The notes below the pieces were generated by a model. The model worked only from the letters and a program-made list of their open reading frames with translations, had not been told where the DNA came from and searched no databases. Positions 23,339-34,350 of a DNA stretch of 64,000 bases are shown here, one piece after another. The position numbers and the translations under genes are program-made. Location of the stretch: positions 21,884,258 to 21,948,257 of the forward strand of contig NC_092646.1 of NCBI RefSeq assembly GCF_039555335.1, read 5' to 3'. The DNA is from Amphiura filiformis (Eukaryota > Echinodermata > Ophiuroidea > Amphilepidida > Amphiuridae). Numbering within the stretch: the first letter of the stretch is position 1; each line of letters starts with the position of its first letter.

Positions 23339-23879
23339 GACAATAATGAACCTTGCCTCGGACTATGCGGTTAGTGATATATTGCGGCCCATTATGGTTG
23401 CAGAAAGAAATTAAGCATCCCGCACAGGACGCCTAGCGTGGCGCAAAGTTGATCGCGCACGCTGGCGCGGTATTTGCGTTTGGGTGCTGATGACTCGAAT
23501 GCTGGACCTAATATCGATTGATTGGTGACGTCTGAGAAAAAGGTCTATACTACTCGGGACTAAACTACCAAATTGCGACGTCCCAGAAAATCCTTTACAA
23601 CAGGAACCTGGGATGTCATAATTCTGAAATAGATGGGGGGAATAGACGCTCTATGAGTTGGTCTTGTTACGAGTCGCTTAAGGCCAAGGCCAAAAACAAC
23701 CTTTTCCGAAATTTACTTCAGAATGCACAACAAAACACACTGTTAGATTAAGTTAACAATATCTAAGTCTTTAATCAAAAGTAAAGTATGATTTAACAAC
23801 AATTTTGTGAGCCATACAATCAGTTAGAATCAATTAAATACATTATTTTTATACTAATGTTACTTAGCCAGTGGCCTTC

Positions 23880-24310
23880 TTCTTGTTGCTGATCTCAAAT
23901 ATAACTCTATATCTGCCAAAATTGGGTTTATCACTTTCTGAAAAGTTGCAGGCGCGTTTTTGAAGCCGAATGGCATAACTTTGTACTGGCAAAGACCAAA
24001 TGGCGTACAAAAGGCAGAAAGTTCCCTTTAAAAAAAAAATTGCTTACAAACTTTACATTCCCCAGGATACAAGTCTGTCTTTGAAAGAACATTTGCAGCT
24101 CTCATGTCTGCGACTAATCTGTATGAACCATCAGGCTTAGGAACAACAATACATGGTGAACTCCATTCACGTTACTACTTGGTTCTATGATATCATTGTC
24201 TAGCATATGATTGATCTCATTTTTGAGATGTTCCATTTACAATAGATTGACTCTGTAAGGATGCTGCTTGATTGTTTCTACATCATCAAATGCATCATTT
24301 CGTCGGTTGC
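23880..24310 (-). pseudogene. Ty3/gypsy-like reverse transcriptase fragment
   Basis: The minus strand encodes blocks typical of a Ty3/gypsy RT. From 24310 downward these are an I-K-Q-H-P-Y-R-V segment, E/M-H-L-K-N-E-I-N-H-M-L with I-I-E-P-S, then WSSPCIVVPKPDGSYR-type sequence with RLVADMRAAN, then (after an A-run and frame changes) LCQYKVMPFGFKNAPATFQK. The YxxMPFGxxNAPATFQ motif is diagnostic of the RT fingers/palm. The YxDD active-site block is not seen, and stops and frameshifts interrupt it, so this is a dead fragment. Confidence 0.75.
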
Positions 24311-24808
24311 AACACATAGTGGCGTACCTGAAGGACAAAACAGACTTCAAACTATTCAACTGTATCTTAATAGTAATTAAAAAGGAATACCTATTATAGG
24401 ATATGCCTAGCTCGAAACGTATACATCACCATGTGAAACGGAAAATTTGGAAAAATTACTCAACGCCACATTGTGTTGCGACCGACGATTTGTTCTACTT
24501 GGCATATCAGGAATGATAATATATTGTCAAATTTGTGAATCAAATTAAAATTTGATTTGTTCGTCTTGAGAAAGATGACCTAGCTTTTGGTCTAAGTTAG
24601 TAAGCACATCCGAAGTTTTCAATTTTACATTAAACTCTTTATGCTCCAGCTCTTTATCCGTTGTGTCTATCGTTTATGTACGGTATGTTGTCTTTACACA
24701 GAGGTATTTTTACATAACGTTATAATTAAGGATACGATACGTGATTTACTGACAAGTGACTCATTTCGGATTGCGATTATGAATTTTGAAGAAAACGAAG
24801 TTTCCACA

Positions 24809-24890
24809 GGCTTCGTTGGGACTCGAACCAGCGATTCTAAAGCTTCTTCGATTACGCGTCTAGCGCTTTCCCGCTGGGCCACCGTGGCAG
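24809..24890 (-). pseudogene. tRNA-like sequence (minus strand)
   Basis: The minus strand contains a perfect A-box (tggcccagcggg) and a B-box-like 'ggttcgagtcc', about 45 bases apart. A convincing acceptor stem and anticodon stem cannot be formed. Probably a tRNA-derived repeat. A reading frame on the plus strand across it (24641-25144) is not supported as a gene. Confidence 0.4.
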
Positions 24891-24899
24891 TTGAGCGTA

Positions 24900-25650
24900 T
24901 GAGTGTAATGATAAAAGATAAATCTCATAATGCCATCTTTAGCCTTTTGTTTACTAAAAAAGACGCGTTTTGTAAAGATAGATTAGCTGTTTTATGCATA
25001 AATAGCACGAACGTTTGGGAAAGGTTTCAAACAAATAATAAAGACACTGATGTGATGATGAAATTGCGTAAGTCGGGAATTATCTGCGTTGCAATGTTTT
25101 GTTTTGGTTTTAGGAATTTGACCTTAAAATTTACGACTTCATGACATTATCATTCGAAATCAACAAAAGATATTTCAACACTATAATTATGTCCTCATTC
25201 TTTCTCTAGAATGTTTTGTACATGTATGTGAAATAGCTTCAACAATGGTTCGCTACATAATGGTAAAAATGGCCTTGCCCTAAAAAAGGGCGAGAGGTAC
25301 CATATTTACGGATTCAGGCTAAATTTAAAATTGATATAAAAACGTTTGTTTTTTGATCGATTACAAAAATAAATTTTTGTCGTATAAAGAAATTGTATCT
25401 GGCGTGAATTACACTACAGTTTTTATTCCTAGGGCTCTTTGACTTCTTCAAATAATTTTTTTAATGATAGAGTGAATCCCCTGGCACTCTATAATTACGC
25501 ACAAAAGATCGAGTCCCCTTAAGTAAAATTTACCTCAGAACTTGTAATATTTACCAACAAATATGTACAATTTTAATCAAATTAGATTAAAATCTATGAT
25601 TGCATAACGTCATATAAAACTATCTCTGTGTAGTTTACTTATAACACTAC
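24900..25650. other. No recognisable gene
   Basis: AT-rich intergenic DNA. 25655-25680 resembles 15668-15700 ('acactttgggttg..ttaaactgttcattc'), suggesting that the duplication may begin further out than the clear match at 25726. Confidence 0.4.
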
Positions 25651-26056
25651 TTTGGGTTGATTTGTAAACTGTTCACTCTTTTCCGTAACGAATATCATTC
25701 ATTAGAACTTGGCTATTGATAACTGAAGACTAAAACATTGAGTGCATTTCGAGATAAATGGCAAAGAAGGTTGTAATATGTCAATGTAGTTTCAATGCAT
25801 GGTGGTGGTTTTGTCCATGAAGTTTCAATATTCTAAAATATTGTTTCATTATGAAATTGGTACAGAGGATGTAGATAGCCCCTTATAGCAGAACTTTTAT
25901 GATTTTGTGAAATGACCCTCTTTTAATTCCGAGGTCTTCAATTGCAAGTTAGGTTTAATACACACTTAGAGTACTATGATAGTGTTATTTGACATGTGGT
26001 GGCATTTGAGGTCATTGATGACCCAACCGTTACATATGCCTTTCCCGTTGATTCAC

Positions 26057-27142
26057 TCATTTCAACATTTGTATCAATTCCTGACTTCGGCCACCAAGTT
26101 GTCTTTCCCCACGTTTTGTTACCAAACAAGGGCATCTGCCCACATATCGCTTCCATATATCCGAATAAGCTTGCAGGAAATTCCTGTCCGTGGCGTATAT
26201 CAGAAAATTAACAGAACTATTGTTGAGTGCCATAAACGTAGCCGTAAAAAACCACCAAAAATGATAATCTAAATCAAAGATCACTGTGATAAAGTACGGT
26301 GTCCACATTAGCATGAACACAATACAAATTATACCAACTGTTTTAAGTAGACGTTTATCAGCTGCTTTAAGTTTCTCTTGATTTTGATTTGACAACGGAT
26401 TCGTAGCGTATTGTTGCATTCGTCGATTTGAACCGCGAAACACCATGAAAATTCGAAAGTACGTAAAGCACAGTATGCAAACTGGCATTGCAAATGCTAA
26501 AACGGTCACATAACCACGAGTGTAAAAGAAATTGTGCGCATAATCATAGGTACAAAGAAAATTACGTGTATCAAATATATGATCGCCCCATCCAAGGTAG
26601 TTTGGTAGATCTATAAGAAAGGCAATGAACCACAACCCAATAACCATAAAAGGAACGGTGTGTTGGTTGTATATCTTTGTATAAATCATTCGATGGCATA
26701 TGTAGAAATACCGATTTAGGGAAACTGAGCTTATACTCCAGATGGAACAGCCACAACTGGTGATGACCAATGTAGCAAGGAATTCACAGAATGCCGGCAA
26801 AGTGTAGAAAAGGTTTATGTCTAAAGCACCTACAATTGCGAATGGATTCACCAGTGCAGTGACCAGAAGATCCGCTACGGCTAGATTGACTATGAAGACA
26901 TTATGCAAGACACGAAGTTTCTGTGAGGTTAAAACGGCTAAAATGACCAAAATATTTCCTGCAGTACCAACCAAAGACAGAAAAATCGTTAGTGAGATGT
27001 AAGTGTATAAAATCGGCAGCTGTGAATCCGGTAAAGGTTCGTACGAGACTGTCATATTTGACCCTTTCCTTTTTACAATGGAGTCGATTGTGTTATTACC
27101 ACTCTCCGCTTCCATGGTATCAGTCGTTGTTTGTGTGCTCAT
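26057..27142 (-). CDS. Class A GPCR, melatonin-receptor-like, copy 3
   Basis: Receptor of 361 residues counted from the first ATG at 27142, eight bases inside the conserved splice acceptor. It has two N-terminal glycosylation sites (NNT and NMT), the family LAVAD, NRYFYICH, LPNYLGWGD, MWTPY and NFLIY motifs, and one residue fewer in the first extracellular loop than its paralogues. The last 13 residues differ from the other copies. The family tail motif DTNVEMSES is still encoded immediately downstream, at 25974-26110, but in another frame, so an indel near 26110-26130 has changed the C-terminus. The membrane domain is intact, so it may still work with an altered tail. Confidence 0.82.
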   Translation of the reverse strand: MSTQTTTDTMEAESGNNTIDSIVKRKGSNMTVSYEPLPDSQLPILYTYISLTIFLSLVGTAGNILVILAVLTSQKLRVLHNVFIVNLAVADLLVTALVNPFAIVGALDINLFYTLPAFCEFLATLVITSCGCSIWSISSVSLNRYFYICHRMIYTKIYNQHTVPFMVIGLWFIAFLIDLPNYLGWGDHIFDTRNFLCTYDYAHNFFYTRGYVTVLAFAMPVCILCFTYFRIFMVFRGSNRRMQQYATNPLSNQNQEKLKAADKRLLKTVGIICIVFMLMWTPYFITVIFDLDYHFWWFFTATFMALNNSSVNFLIYATDRNFLQAYSDIWKRYVGRCPCLVTKRGERQLGGRSQELIQMLK

Positions 27143-27402
27143 CAAAACCTAGGTATAAATATCAGAAAGAAAAATTATTTTAGCAATGTAATAATTGAGA
27201 AAGGTTTTTTTTTAATGTAATAATTATTGCAATTTTCATTATCATGAATTATTTTTTCGCTCTTGCCATGGCAATTAATTCGATTTACGTGAATAATGTA
27301 CAGGTAAGGGGAGGGTAGAGAATATTTTATTGTTATTTTATATCATATATGACCCAATTTCAGGTAATGAGTCGAGTACAAATATAAGCACGATTCAAAA
27401 TA

Positions 27403-28537
27403 CAGGGTGTATCAAAATCAAGTATACAGTTTGAAAAATACCACTAGATTAACAAAAGTACGATGCATTTGGTCAAAATGCTATATTTGAATCAACATCA
27501 TGTCCTCAACAGTCAAATCACTTGCGTGTGACCTTTAATAAGGACTCAGTTGCTATTTTAGTTGCCTCAAAGTCAATTAAAATCAAAGCAACATGAGAAT
27601 CATATGTTTGACCACTTTCTTTACAGTAATTGACATTCTTAGTCTTCAACATGACCACCAAGGCATGTTCACTATTCTTCTGTATCCAGATATCAGCTCA
27701 CCTCAGCATGGCATTTACACCACCTCTTATGAGACGTCTGACCTGCCTGGATGTTAACTTGTGCAATTATGTGTCTCTGGAGCTCATCAAGGTGTGAAGC
27801 AGGACTTGTGAATACTTTTGATTTCAGATAGCCCCACAAAAAGAACTCCAGAGGTGTCAGATCAGGAGATCTTAGAGGCCAATCCACTTGGTACTTTGAA
27901 GCAATCACATGATTGCCAAACAATTATACAAGGCGTGCTGACAATTACTGTAAAGAAAGTGGTGAAACTGTGATTATTTTAATTGACTGTGCGCAACTGC
28001 ATTTTTAGCCGGCACACTTAAAGTACCATTCTGTGATCACAGCGCAAAAAAAAATCAAAATTGTTACTTAAAAGTGAAGGATAAGTCATCTTAATTGTCA
28101 TTTGGTGTTTTTGAAATGAAAAATTTGGCAAAAAACGCAGAAAACAGCAGTATTGACGAAGTTGAAGCCCCATTTGAATATATATGTAGCTAATTTATAT
28201 ACTGTCAGTATATAAATTACTGATTCATGTAAATGCCTTATTTTCTTTTAAATACACGGCTTTCGGCTGAACCACTAGCAGGCTATATATCAGCACATAT
28301 ATGAGAATGACAAAGGTACCATGATTGTTTATGATTTTTACAATCGTCCGGATGAGCAAATCACTGAAAGGGCCTTTAAATAGCCACTGAGTTATTAACG
28401 GTCACGCGCTAATGATTGTACAGTTGTGATGGGAAAAGATATTGATTCAGCTACTTTCTAAACCATTTTAACCAAATACCTCATACTTTTCAATCTAGTA
28501 GCATTTTTCCAACTTTACTTTATTATGATACACACTG
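27403..28537. mobile_element. Mariner/Tc1-like element, 1.1 kb
   Basis: Ends 'cagggtgtatcaaaatcaag' and 'tattatgatacacactg' are imperfect inverted repeats extending about 90 bp ('aaaaataccactagatt' against 'aatctagtagcattttt'). TA precedes the left end. Unit A shows the uninterrupted flank ('cgattcaaaatataacatttc' near 19240). It contains the transposase relic at 27693-27923. A small palindrome 'aatttatatactgtcagtatataaatt' lies near 28192. Confidence 0.75.
27693..27923 (-). pseudogene. Mariner-type transposase fragment
   Basis: About 75 residues matching the C-terminal third of a mariner-family DDE transposase, with W-P-L-R-S-P-D-L-T-P-L-E-F-F-L-W-G-Y-L-K followed by DELQRHI. The SPDLTP..F..W segment surrounds the last catalytic acidic region in this family. 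The N-terminal DNA-binding domain and earlier catalytic aspartates are missing, so it cannot transpose by itself. The relic at 2490-2860 is a close relative. Confidence 0.75.
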
Positions 28538-28842
28538 TCACGTGTCATCTCATCTGAGATGACCTTGTGATCTTGACATTTTGTATTTTAAATCGTGTCC
28601 ATATTTGTACTAATTACCTATAACGTGGTCAAAATAGGATGCCAACAAAATAATAAATAAATCCTGTATATCCCCTACCTATAAAATCATATCATTGCAT
28701 TTACTATACGGTCACTACTGTTAACACAAACATACAACATGTAGTGGATGTTTAAATATTTAAAAAATGACGAACTATATATTTTATGATCAAGATAACT
28801 TACCCGAAAAGAAAGTCAAACATGAAATGCAACGGCTGCCAT

Positions 28843-29173
28843 CAGAGGATGATTTAAGCACTTCCCAGCCAATCTTGCGGTTAGCACAGCTGTGTGAGTG
28901 AACATGACACCACTGTCCGCCCACTGCATACACACGTGCATGGTTAAATTTGAATTTGGACAGATATATTTACAATAAAAACAGCTTCAAAAAGTCTACA
29001 GAAGATACATCACTTATGTTCTGAAATCGACCAAGTAATAATGACACACGGGCAATTCTAAAACAAGATCTTTTGCACAGAGTTCAATGGGATTTGGAAA
29101 GTAAAGCGGCAGTTGAAACTCTAGTGATAACACTTTTACAGTGCATGATGGGGCTTCCTTAAATCATCCTCTG
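28843..29173. mobile_element. hAT-like MITE, 331 bp, 9-bp direct repeat GGCTGCCAT
   Basis: The 16-bp perfect terminal repeats CAGAGGATGATTTAAG / CTTAAATCATCCTCTG are flanked by direct repeats GGCTGCCAT (28834-28842 and 29174-29182). CAG-starting ends with an 8-9-bp duplication fit a hAT- or MULE-type mobiliser. Unit A has the unoccupied equivalent ('ggttgtcat' near 21796). No coding capacity. Confidence 0.85.
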
Positions 29174-29182
29174 GGCTGCCAT

Positions 29183-29808
29183 AGCTCTATATGCACATCA
29201 TAGTTCATCTTTGTGTACATCGGGGTATGTTCCTGTGTATGCTCGAACCATTTACTGTATACATGTAGTGTATGCCTGAACCGAGCGAAAACATGGATAC
29301 TGCATGAGGAATCACATACTATAATTACTATTCTATACATAAATCTAATGGGTTGCCAAATCGTGACTAATAAAACGTATTAAACCGCAGCATAAACATC
29401 GACAATGTTTATACTGAGCTTAATCGAGCATGATTAGAAGGACGTAAAGTGCTGGTACCTGTTGTGTTTTTTTTGTGTGGGGGGGGGGGTGGGGGGTGGG
29501 TATGTGTGTGTTTCGTTTGCTCTAGTTCTTGATTTTTTGTAAACATCGCCAATTTTTCTACCGTAATGGCAGACTCGCTACCAAATTTAAAGCGGCGACT
29601 GACTAGCTTAGCTAGACTCGCTACCAAATGTAAAGCGGCGACCGACTACCTTCGGAAGTGCCAACGGCTCCGGGTGGACGAGCGCCTGGGGAAGGGGAGG
29701 GGACCCCTTGATCGGAGGTAGTACCATCAAAAGGCGGATGACCTAATTCTCTTATTAGTCAATGGCATCCATAGACTCGTCTGGAGAGGAGATGGCGCCA
29801 CAAGGCAA
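29183..29808 (-). repeat. Conserved receptor upstream region (unit B)
   Basis: Matches 21840-22400 of unit A, interrupted by a G-rich tract at about 29479-29500. An internal repeat 'gactcgctaccaaat.taaagcggcgac' occurs twice at 29571-29645. Probably promoter or leader DNA of copy 3. Confidence 0.45.
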
Positions 29809-29820
29809 CCCAGTGGGCAC

Positions 29821-30072
29821 AGGTTAGGATTTCGACGTTGTATCAACGTTGATACAACGTCGAAATCTAACCTAACCTGATTTCAACCCGATTTCAACCT
29901 AGAGATTGGTTGAAATCAGGTTGAAATTTCAACGTCGATACAACGTTGAGATTTCAACCTGATTTCAACCATGTTTCAACCAACTTTCAATGCAAAAATT
30001 AAGGAGGTTGAAATCAGGTTGAAACTTCAACGTTGATACAACGTTGAAATTTCAACCTGATTTCAACCAATG
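29821..30072. repeat. Left subterminal repeats (GGTTGAAATCAGGTTGAAA)
   Basis: Direct and inverted copies of 'ttgaaatcaggttgaaa', 'caacgttgatacaacgttg' and 'cgacgttgtatcaacgtt' fill this block. The matching block at 39812-40025 lies at the other end in inverted orientation. Such arrays typically serve as transposase binding sites. Confidence 0.75.
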
Positions 30073-30690
30073 TTTCAATGCACAACTTAATGACCTTACA
30101 TAAAATATTATTAGGACGAAATATGCATATGCCTAGTATAAAACATGTTTAAAGGTCGATAGCATTGAAATTTTACCCAAGTTTTTCTATATATCCAGGC
30201 CGCATGATCTAACGATTTAAACCGAACTTCCGTTCCCTTCTTCAAGTGGCGCGCGCGGCGTGCACTACCTCAAATACTTACGCGAAAACACCGGGTGGTA
30301 CGGGTATGCCCCGTCGCCGCTCAATTGGCGGGCTGATGTTGATATGGGAATTCCTACAACATGGTGAAGTTGGTGCAAAAGACGTTCACAAACACTTGTT
30401 AGGGGGGGGGGCTGATACAAAAGGGTGAGAGGGGCTTTAGTTTTGACCCTCCTAGGGGTAGAGGAGGGGCCTTGAAAAAATGACCAAAAATTCTCCCAGG
30501 AAAATTGAGTTTATATGATTTTCTCTGGGATTGACCCATAATTTTCATGTCAAAGTGGGGGGAGGCTGAATTTTTAGAGATCTGAAAGGGGCGAAAAACT
30601 TTCGCGATGATTTTATTTTTGCATCAGCCCCCTAACAAGTGTTTGTGATCGGTCCCTACTATGCCTATTCGCATATCTTCTAACTATTTT
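30073..30690. other. No recognisable gene
   Basis: Mixed sequence with G-runs at 30402-30409. It includes a degenerate inverted pair ('aacacttgttaggggggg' near 30392 and 'ccccctaacaagtgtttgtg' near 30628), probably a small palindromic insertion. Confidence 0.45.
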
Positions 30691-30699
30691 ACTAACCCG

Positions 30700-30905
30700 A
30701 TCATAGCGCCCCGGGGTATTGCCCGGGTATCACCGCGGCGGCATAGCCGGCGTCAGTAGCTACGAGATCGGCAGATCGAGGTCGGCACCCATACGCGGGA
30801 GGCAACCGGGTGCGGGAGTGGGTGGGCCGGCCGCATCACAGGCCTATGTTGTCGATCATAGTCGGAGAAAGCAGGCGAGAGTTAGGGAGGGGGGGGGGCA
30901 CGCCC
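30700..30905. repeat. GC-rich inverted block, left
   Basis: 'cacccatacgcgggaggcaaccgggtgcggga' at about 30787 is the approximate reverse complement of the repeats at 39424-39640 ('gcctcccgcg', 'gtatgggtgccgac'). It forms part of the inner terminal repeat of the large element. Confidence 0.6.
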
Positions 30906-30984
30906 TCTCTAATTTTTTTCATGGGGACGGCAAGTGTTTATAGGTAGGCCTATACCGCACGTTTGCAAGATATTGTGGGTGGGT

Positions 30985-31790
30985 ACGTACACGCGTGCAC
31001 AATTGTGTTAACAAGCGTTCGCAAATGTTTGCGAGTACGCACTCGTGTTTACAAGTGTTCATGGGTACGCTTGCGTACATTGCCGGTACGCACACATGTT
31101 CGCAAGTGTTTGCGAATACGCACGCGCGTATGCAATTGTTTATGGGTACGCATGCACATGTTCAAGTCTTTGTAGGTACGCACATGCGTTTGCAAGTTAT
31201 GTTCGCAAGTGTTTGCAAGTACACATATTATGCATACACAAGTGTTTGCAAGTACAAACGCACGTTGCGGGTACGCATGCCCGTTCCCAAGTGTTTGGGA
31301 GTAGGGGCCTATACGCACGCACGTTCGCAAGTGTTTGCGTGAATACACTAGTTCTCAAGTGTTTATGCGTACGCATGCACGTTCGCAAGTGTTTGCAAGT
31401 ACGCAAGCGTATGCGCAAGTGTTTATGGGTACGCAAGCGTATGCGCAAGTGTTTATGGGTACGCACACGCATGCGCAAGTGTTTATGGGTACGCCCTTGT
31501 GTTCGAAAGTTATTGCGGGTACGCACGCGAGTACGTTACGCAATCGAATTTGCAAGTGTTTTCGAGTACGCATGCCCGTTCGCAAGTGTTTATGGGTGCG
31601 CGAAAGTTATTACGGGTACGCATGCGAGTTCGCAAGTGTTTGCAAGTGCACACTCGCGTTTACAAGTGTTTATATGTACGCACGCACATTTGCAAATTAT
31701 TGAAGGTACGTACGCGCGTGCACAAGTGTTTGTGAGTACGCACGTGCCTTCACAAGTGTTTATGGGTAGGCCTACGCACACGCGAGTGCA
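30985..31790. repeat. 30-bp minisatellite, about 26 copies
   Basis: The unit approximates gtacgcacgcgcgttcgcaa followed by gtgtttatgg, 30 bases long. Because 30 is divisible by 3 and the unit lacks stops, several frames on both strands stay open as 10-residue repeats (for example a V-R-T-R-V-R-K-C-L-W pattern). These frames are artefacts of the repeat, not genes. Confidence 0.9.
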
Positions 31791-31799
31791 AAACTGATG

Positions 31800-33585
31800 C
31801 CACTGCCACGAGCGGGATGGCGCATCAATCAATGACATAATGCCTTGAATGTGTCCGTTTGTTTGAACTTGATGTAGGATCTGGATTTGGATCTGGATCT
31901 ATGGAGATCATTTATAGGCAAGCAGTGAATTAATTCTGCATCACGCTAGAGTTGTAGGCGGGGTTGTAGGCTAGTCGGCCTAGGCCTATATCTGAAACAT
32001 GTTGAAAAACAATTTCAAATTTTTGGATATTCGTTAGTTCTGGTCGCATTTTGACCTAAAAACATGTTTCTAATCCTAGATCACCATGTTTGGACATTCA
32101 AAAGTTTAAAAAATTTGGATTAAAATTGTAGTAGTATCGCTTTCGCCCAACACTTTTCCAGAACGGATATTGCCCAACATGCCAATGTACATCATCAGTA
32201 TTACGCGACGTTGTGACGAACATGAACTTGAGGCCTAAATTTGCAAATAAAACCGGTTAGTAAACATTTAAATTTTCTTTAAAGGTCTACTTGACTTTTG
32301 GACACATTGCTGGATGATATTTCAACTTGGTTTTCCATTATGTATCATCAGGATATGTTAAAATAGTTAAGCTTACTAAGCAGTTAATACATGCCTGCTG
32401 CACATGACATGCATGCTGTACAATCATGAATGCACCATTCGACAGACACGAAACAGTGCCTTGAAGCAAGGATTCTCGAGTACTAATATACTATAGGATA
32501 AGCCACTCGTTTGCGCAAATGAAGTCAGTCATTCGGCCTATGCGCGATAATGCATAATGTGATGGCATAGTATCATGTACGCATGTACGTGTAGGAGTGT
32601 ATTACCTGTGGAAGAGATGATGCAATGTTTACGTCATCGTTTCAAAAAAAATTAAATGGCGAAAAACGGCGAACATTTGGTCGAATCTTTCCATTACTAT
32701 CATATCGTGAAAAACCAAATAGCTGAGGAGTTAGCTCAATATGGTAAGAAAATATTATAACCGAGGACCCCATGACGAGACTGGCTAAATAAGCTGTATT
32801 TTTGCCGGAAAGGGTCCGAATAATTGGCAGTCGATGGGCGCCATCTTGGAAAATAGCTCGAAATAGACTTCCTCGACAGTCGTTCAAGATTAGAACTGAG
32901 ATCTGGAACTAAGTTAACCAATCAAATCTTGCGCACTCAAATGACCTAGCAACTGTCAATCAAATACAGGATAAGTCCTTTTGAACAATAAAGCAGTCTT
33001 GCGCATCATAGCCGTTCACAAGTACGTAAGATTTAGGCTGCGCACTCAAATGCATAGCAACCGGCATAGCAACCGTCAATCACTGTCACTCAAACTGCCG
33101 GCGAAGTGACTTCACTTTTTATACAGGGATTGAATACGAGTGTCAAGGCCCTGCTTGAAGTTGACATGCTTAAGGACTTGTACTTTGTACAAGACCCAGT
33201 CATGCCAGTTTGGAATATTTGCTGCGGGCAATCAGGCCCGTAGTCTGGATTGTTTGGAAGGGGGGGGGGTTATTGATTTTGAAAAAGTGGACTTTTTTCA
33301 AAATTTGAAACTTTTTGGACTGGGCGGATTTGGACAATTTTGGATGGACCAAGAAGGCATAAAAAAGGTGGTGCTGGCTACGGGCCTGGGGGAAATGCAA
33401 ATGTTTATTGTATAATTAAGCAACTATGCCCCTAGGCCTAGCCCTAGCCTAGTCATATCTTGCAGCAATGCTCATGTTCTAGGTCATTACAATCGCAAAT
33501 TTTTAATTTGCGATTGTACTGTGTTTGGTCAGTTTTTCTTCTTTCATTCTTTCTTCTGTCAAACCTATAACGAGCCATCGTAGCC
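31800..33585. other. No recognisable gene
   Basis: Contains a perfect hairpin at about 33489-33518 ('acaatcgcaaatt' and complement) and a G-run at 33261-33269. Short frames such as 32642-32887 and 33140-33415 have no recognisable domain. Confidence 0.45.
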
Positions 33586-33589
33586 ATAT

Positions 33590-34350
33590 GCTCTAGGCCA
33601 GTGTCCAACTCGGGGTCAAAGGTTATAGGTCATTTATGGCCTAAATGTGATTTTCACTAAAAATGCTTCATCTTCCACAAATTACATAATACAATGACGT
33701 CACTTGCATACCTGCATCGCCTTAGCCAGTGTCTAAAAGTTGTACAAAGAATTGGGGTCAAAGGTCATTAAGGGGGTAAAATCTCACAATTGCATTATCT
33801 CGACATCCGTAATGGGGCTCAAACTCGGTGACAACAAATCTCATGACCAGGGGAACATTTTACAGGGTCAGGTCAAAGGTCAAATTTTAGAAATGCATTT
33901 TCTGTACATCTGTAAGGGGTACGGGACTCAAACTCTGACAACAAACTTAATGACCAGGGGAATATATTGAACACTTTGCAGGGGTCAGGTCAAAGGTTAT
34001 CTTGGGTCAAATCTTATAATTTCTTCTTCTGGACTCAAACTCAGTGACAGCAAATCTCATGACCAGGGAACATTTTGCAGGGGTCAGTGAGTTCAAAGGT
34101 CATGCAGAGGTCGAGTTTTAGAAATGCATTTTTTGGACATCTGTAAGGGGTACGAGGCTCAAACTCGGTGACAACAAAATTAATGACCAGGGGGGATATG
34201 TTGGAACACTTTGCAGGGTCAGGTCAAAGGTTAACTGGGGTCAAATCTTATACCGTAATTTCATTTTTTGTAATGGATATGAGGGCTCAATTTCGGTGAC
34301 AACAAACCTCGTGACCCGGGAAACATTAAGGTCAAAGGTCAGGTCAAATG
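33590..34350 (+). repeat. Tandem repeat of 180-190 bp units rich in AGGTCA half-sites
   Basis: Units contain 'ctcaaactcggtgacaacaaa', 'ctcatgaccaggg.aacattt' and 'gcagggtcaggtcaaaggt' in the same order about four times. AGGTCAAAGGTCA, a direct repeat with one-base spacing, occurs in full near 33872. Variants are near 33985, 34223 and 34330. These match the known binding pattern of nuclear receptors, but the array may simply be a satellite. Confidence 0.7.

Larger units (their letters stand above)
22441..23549. mobile_element. Palindromic TIR element carrying telomeric repeats
   Basis: The ends 'tatagactttttctgaagacgtcacc' (22441) and its near complement ending at 23549 face each other. A second inverted pair (about 22762-22796 and 23375-23405, around 'tttctgcaaccataatggg') brackets the middle. 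The core holds a tRNA-like sequence and about 245 bp of CCCTAA repeat. The unit B counterpart continues without it (flank 'ctaccaaattgcgac' at about 40184), so it was inserted after or around the duplication. No transposase seen. Confidence 0.7.
17560..23680. repeat. Segmental duplication unit A (receptor copy 2)
   Basis: This block is collinear with 25730-40280. Shared landmarks include the 3' flank ('gaagactaaaacattgagtgcattt' at 17578 and 25726), the receptor gene, 'aaggggaggg.aga.aatatt' at 19158 and 27307, 'ctgtatatccccta' at 19648 and 28663, 'tgctcgaaca/c' at about 21881 and 29241, the 'tctagttcttgattt' region at 22093 and 29522, and 'accaaactaccaaattgcgac' type sequence at 23562 and 40178. 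Differences between the units are almost all transposon insertions. Confidence 0.75.

Noticed and set aside
24641-25144. 167-codon plus-strand frame
   Set aside because: It runs across a tRNA-like sequence on the other strand, starts at a non-ATG codon and shows no recognisable domain.
31045-31797. 250-codon frame rich in C, V, R
   Set aside because: Purely a product of the stop-free 30-bp minisatellite; parallel frames are equally open.
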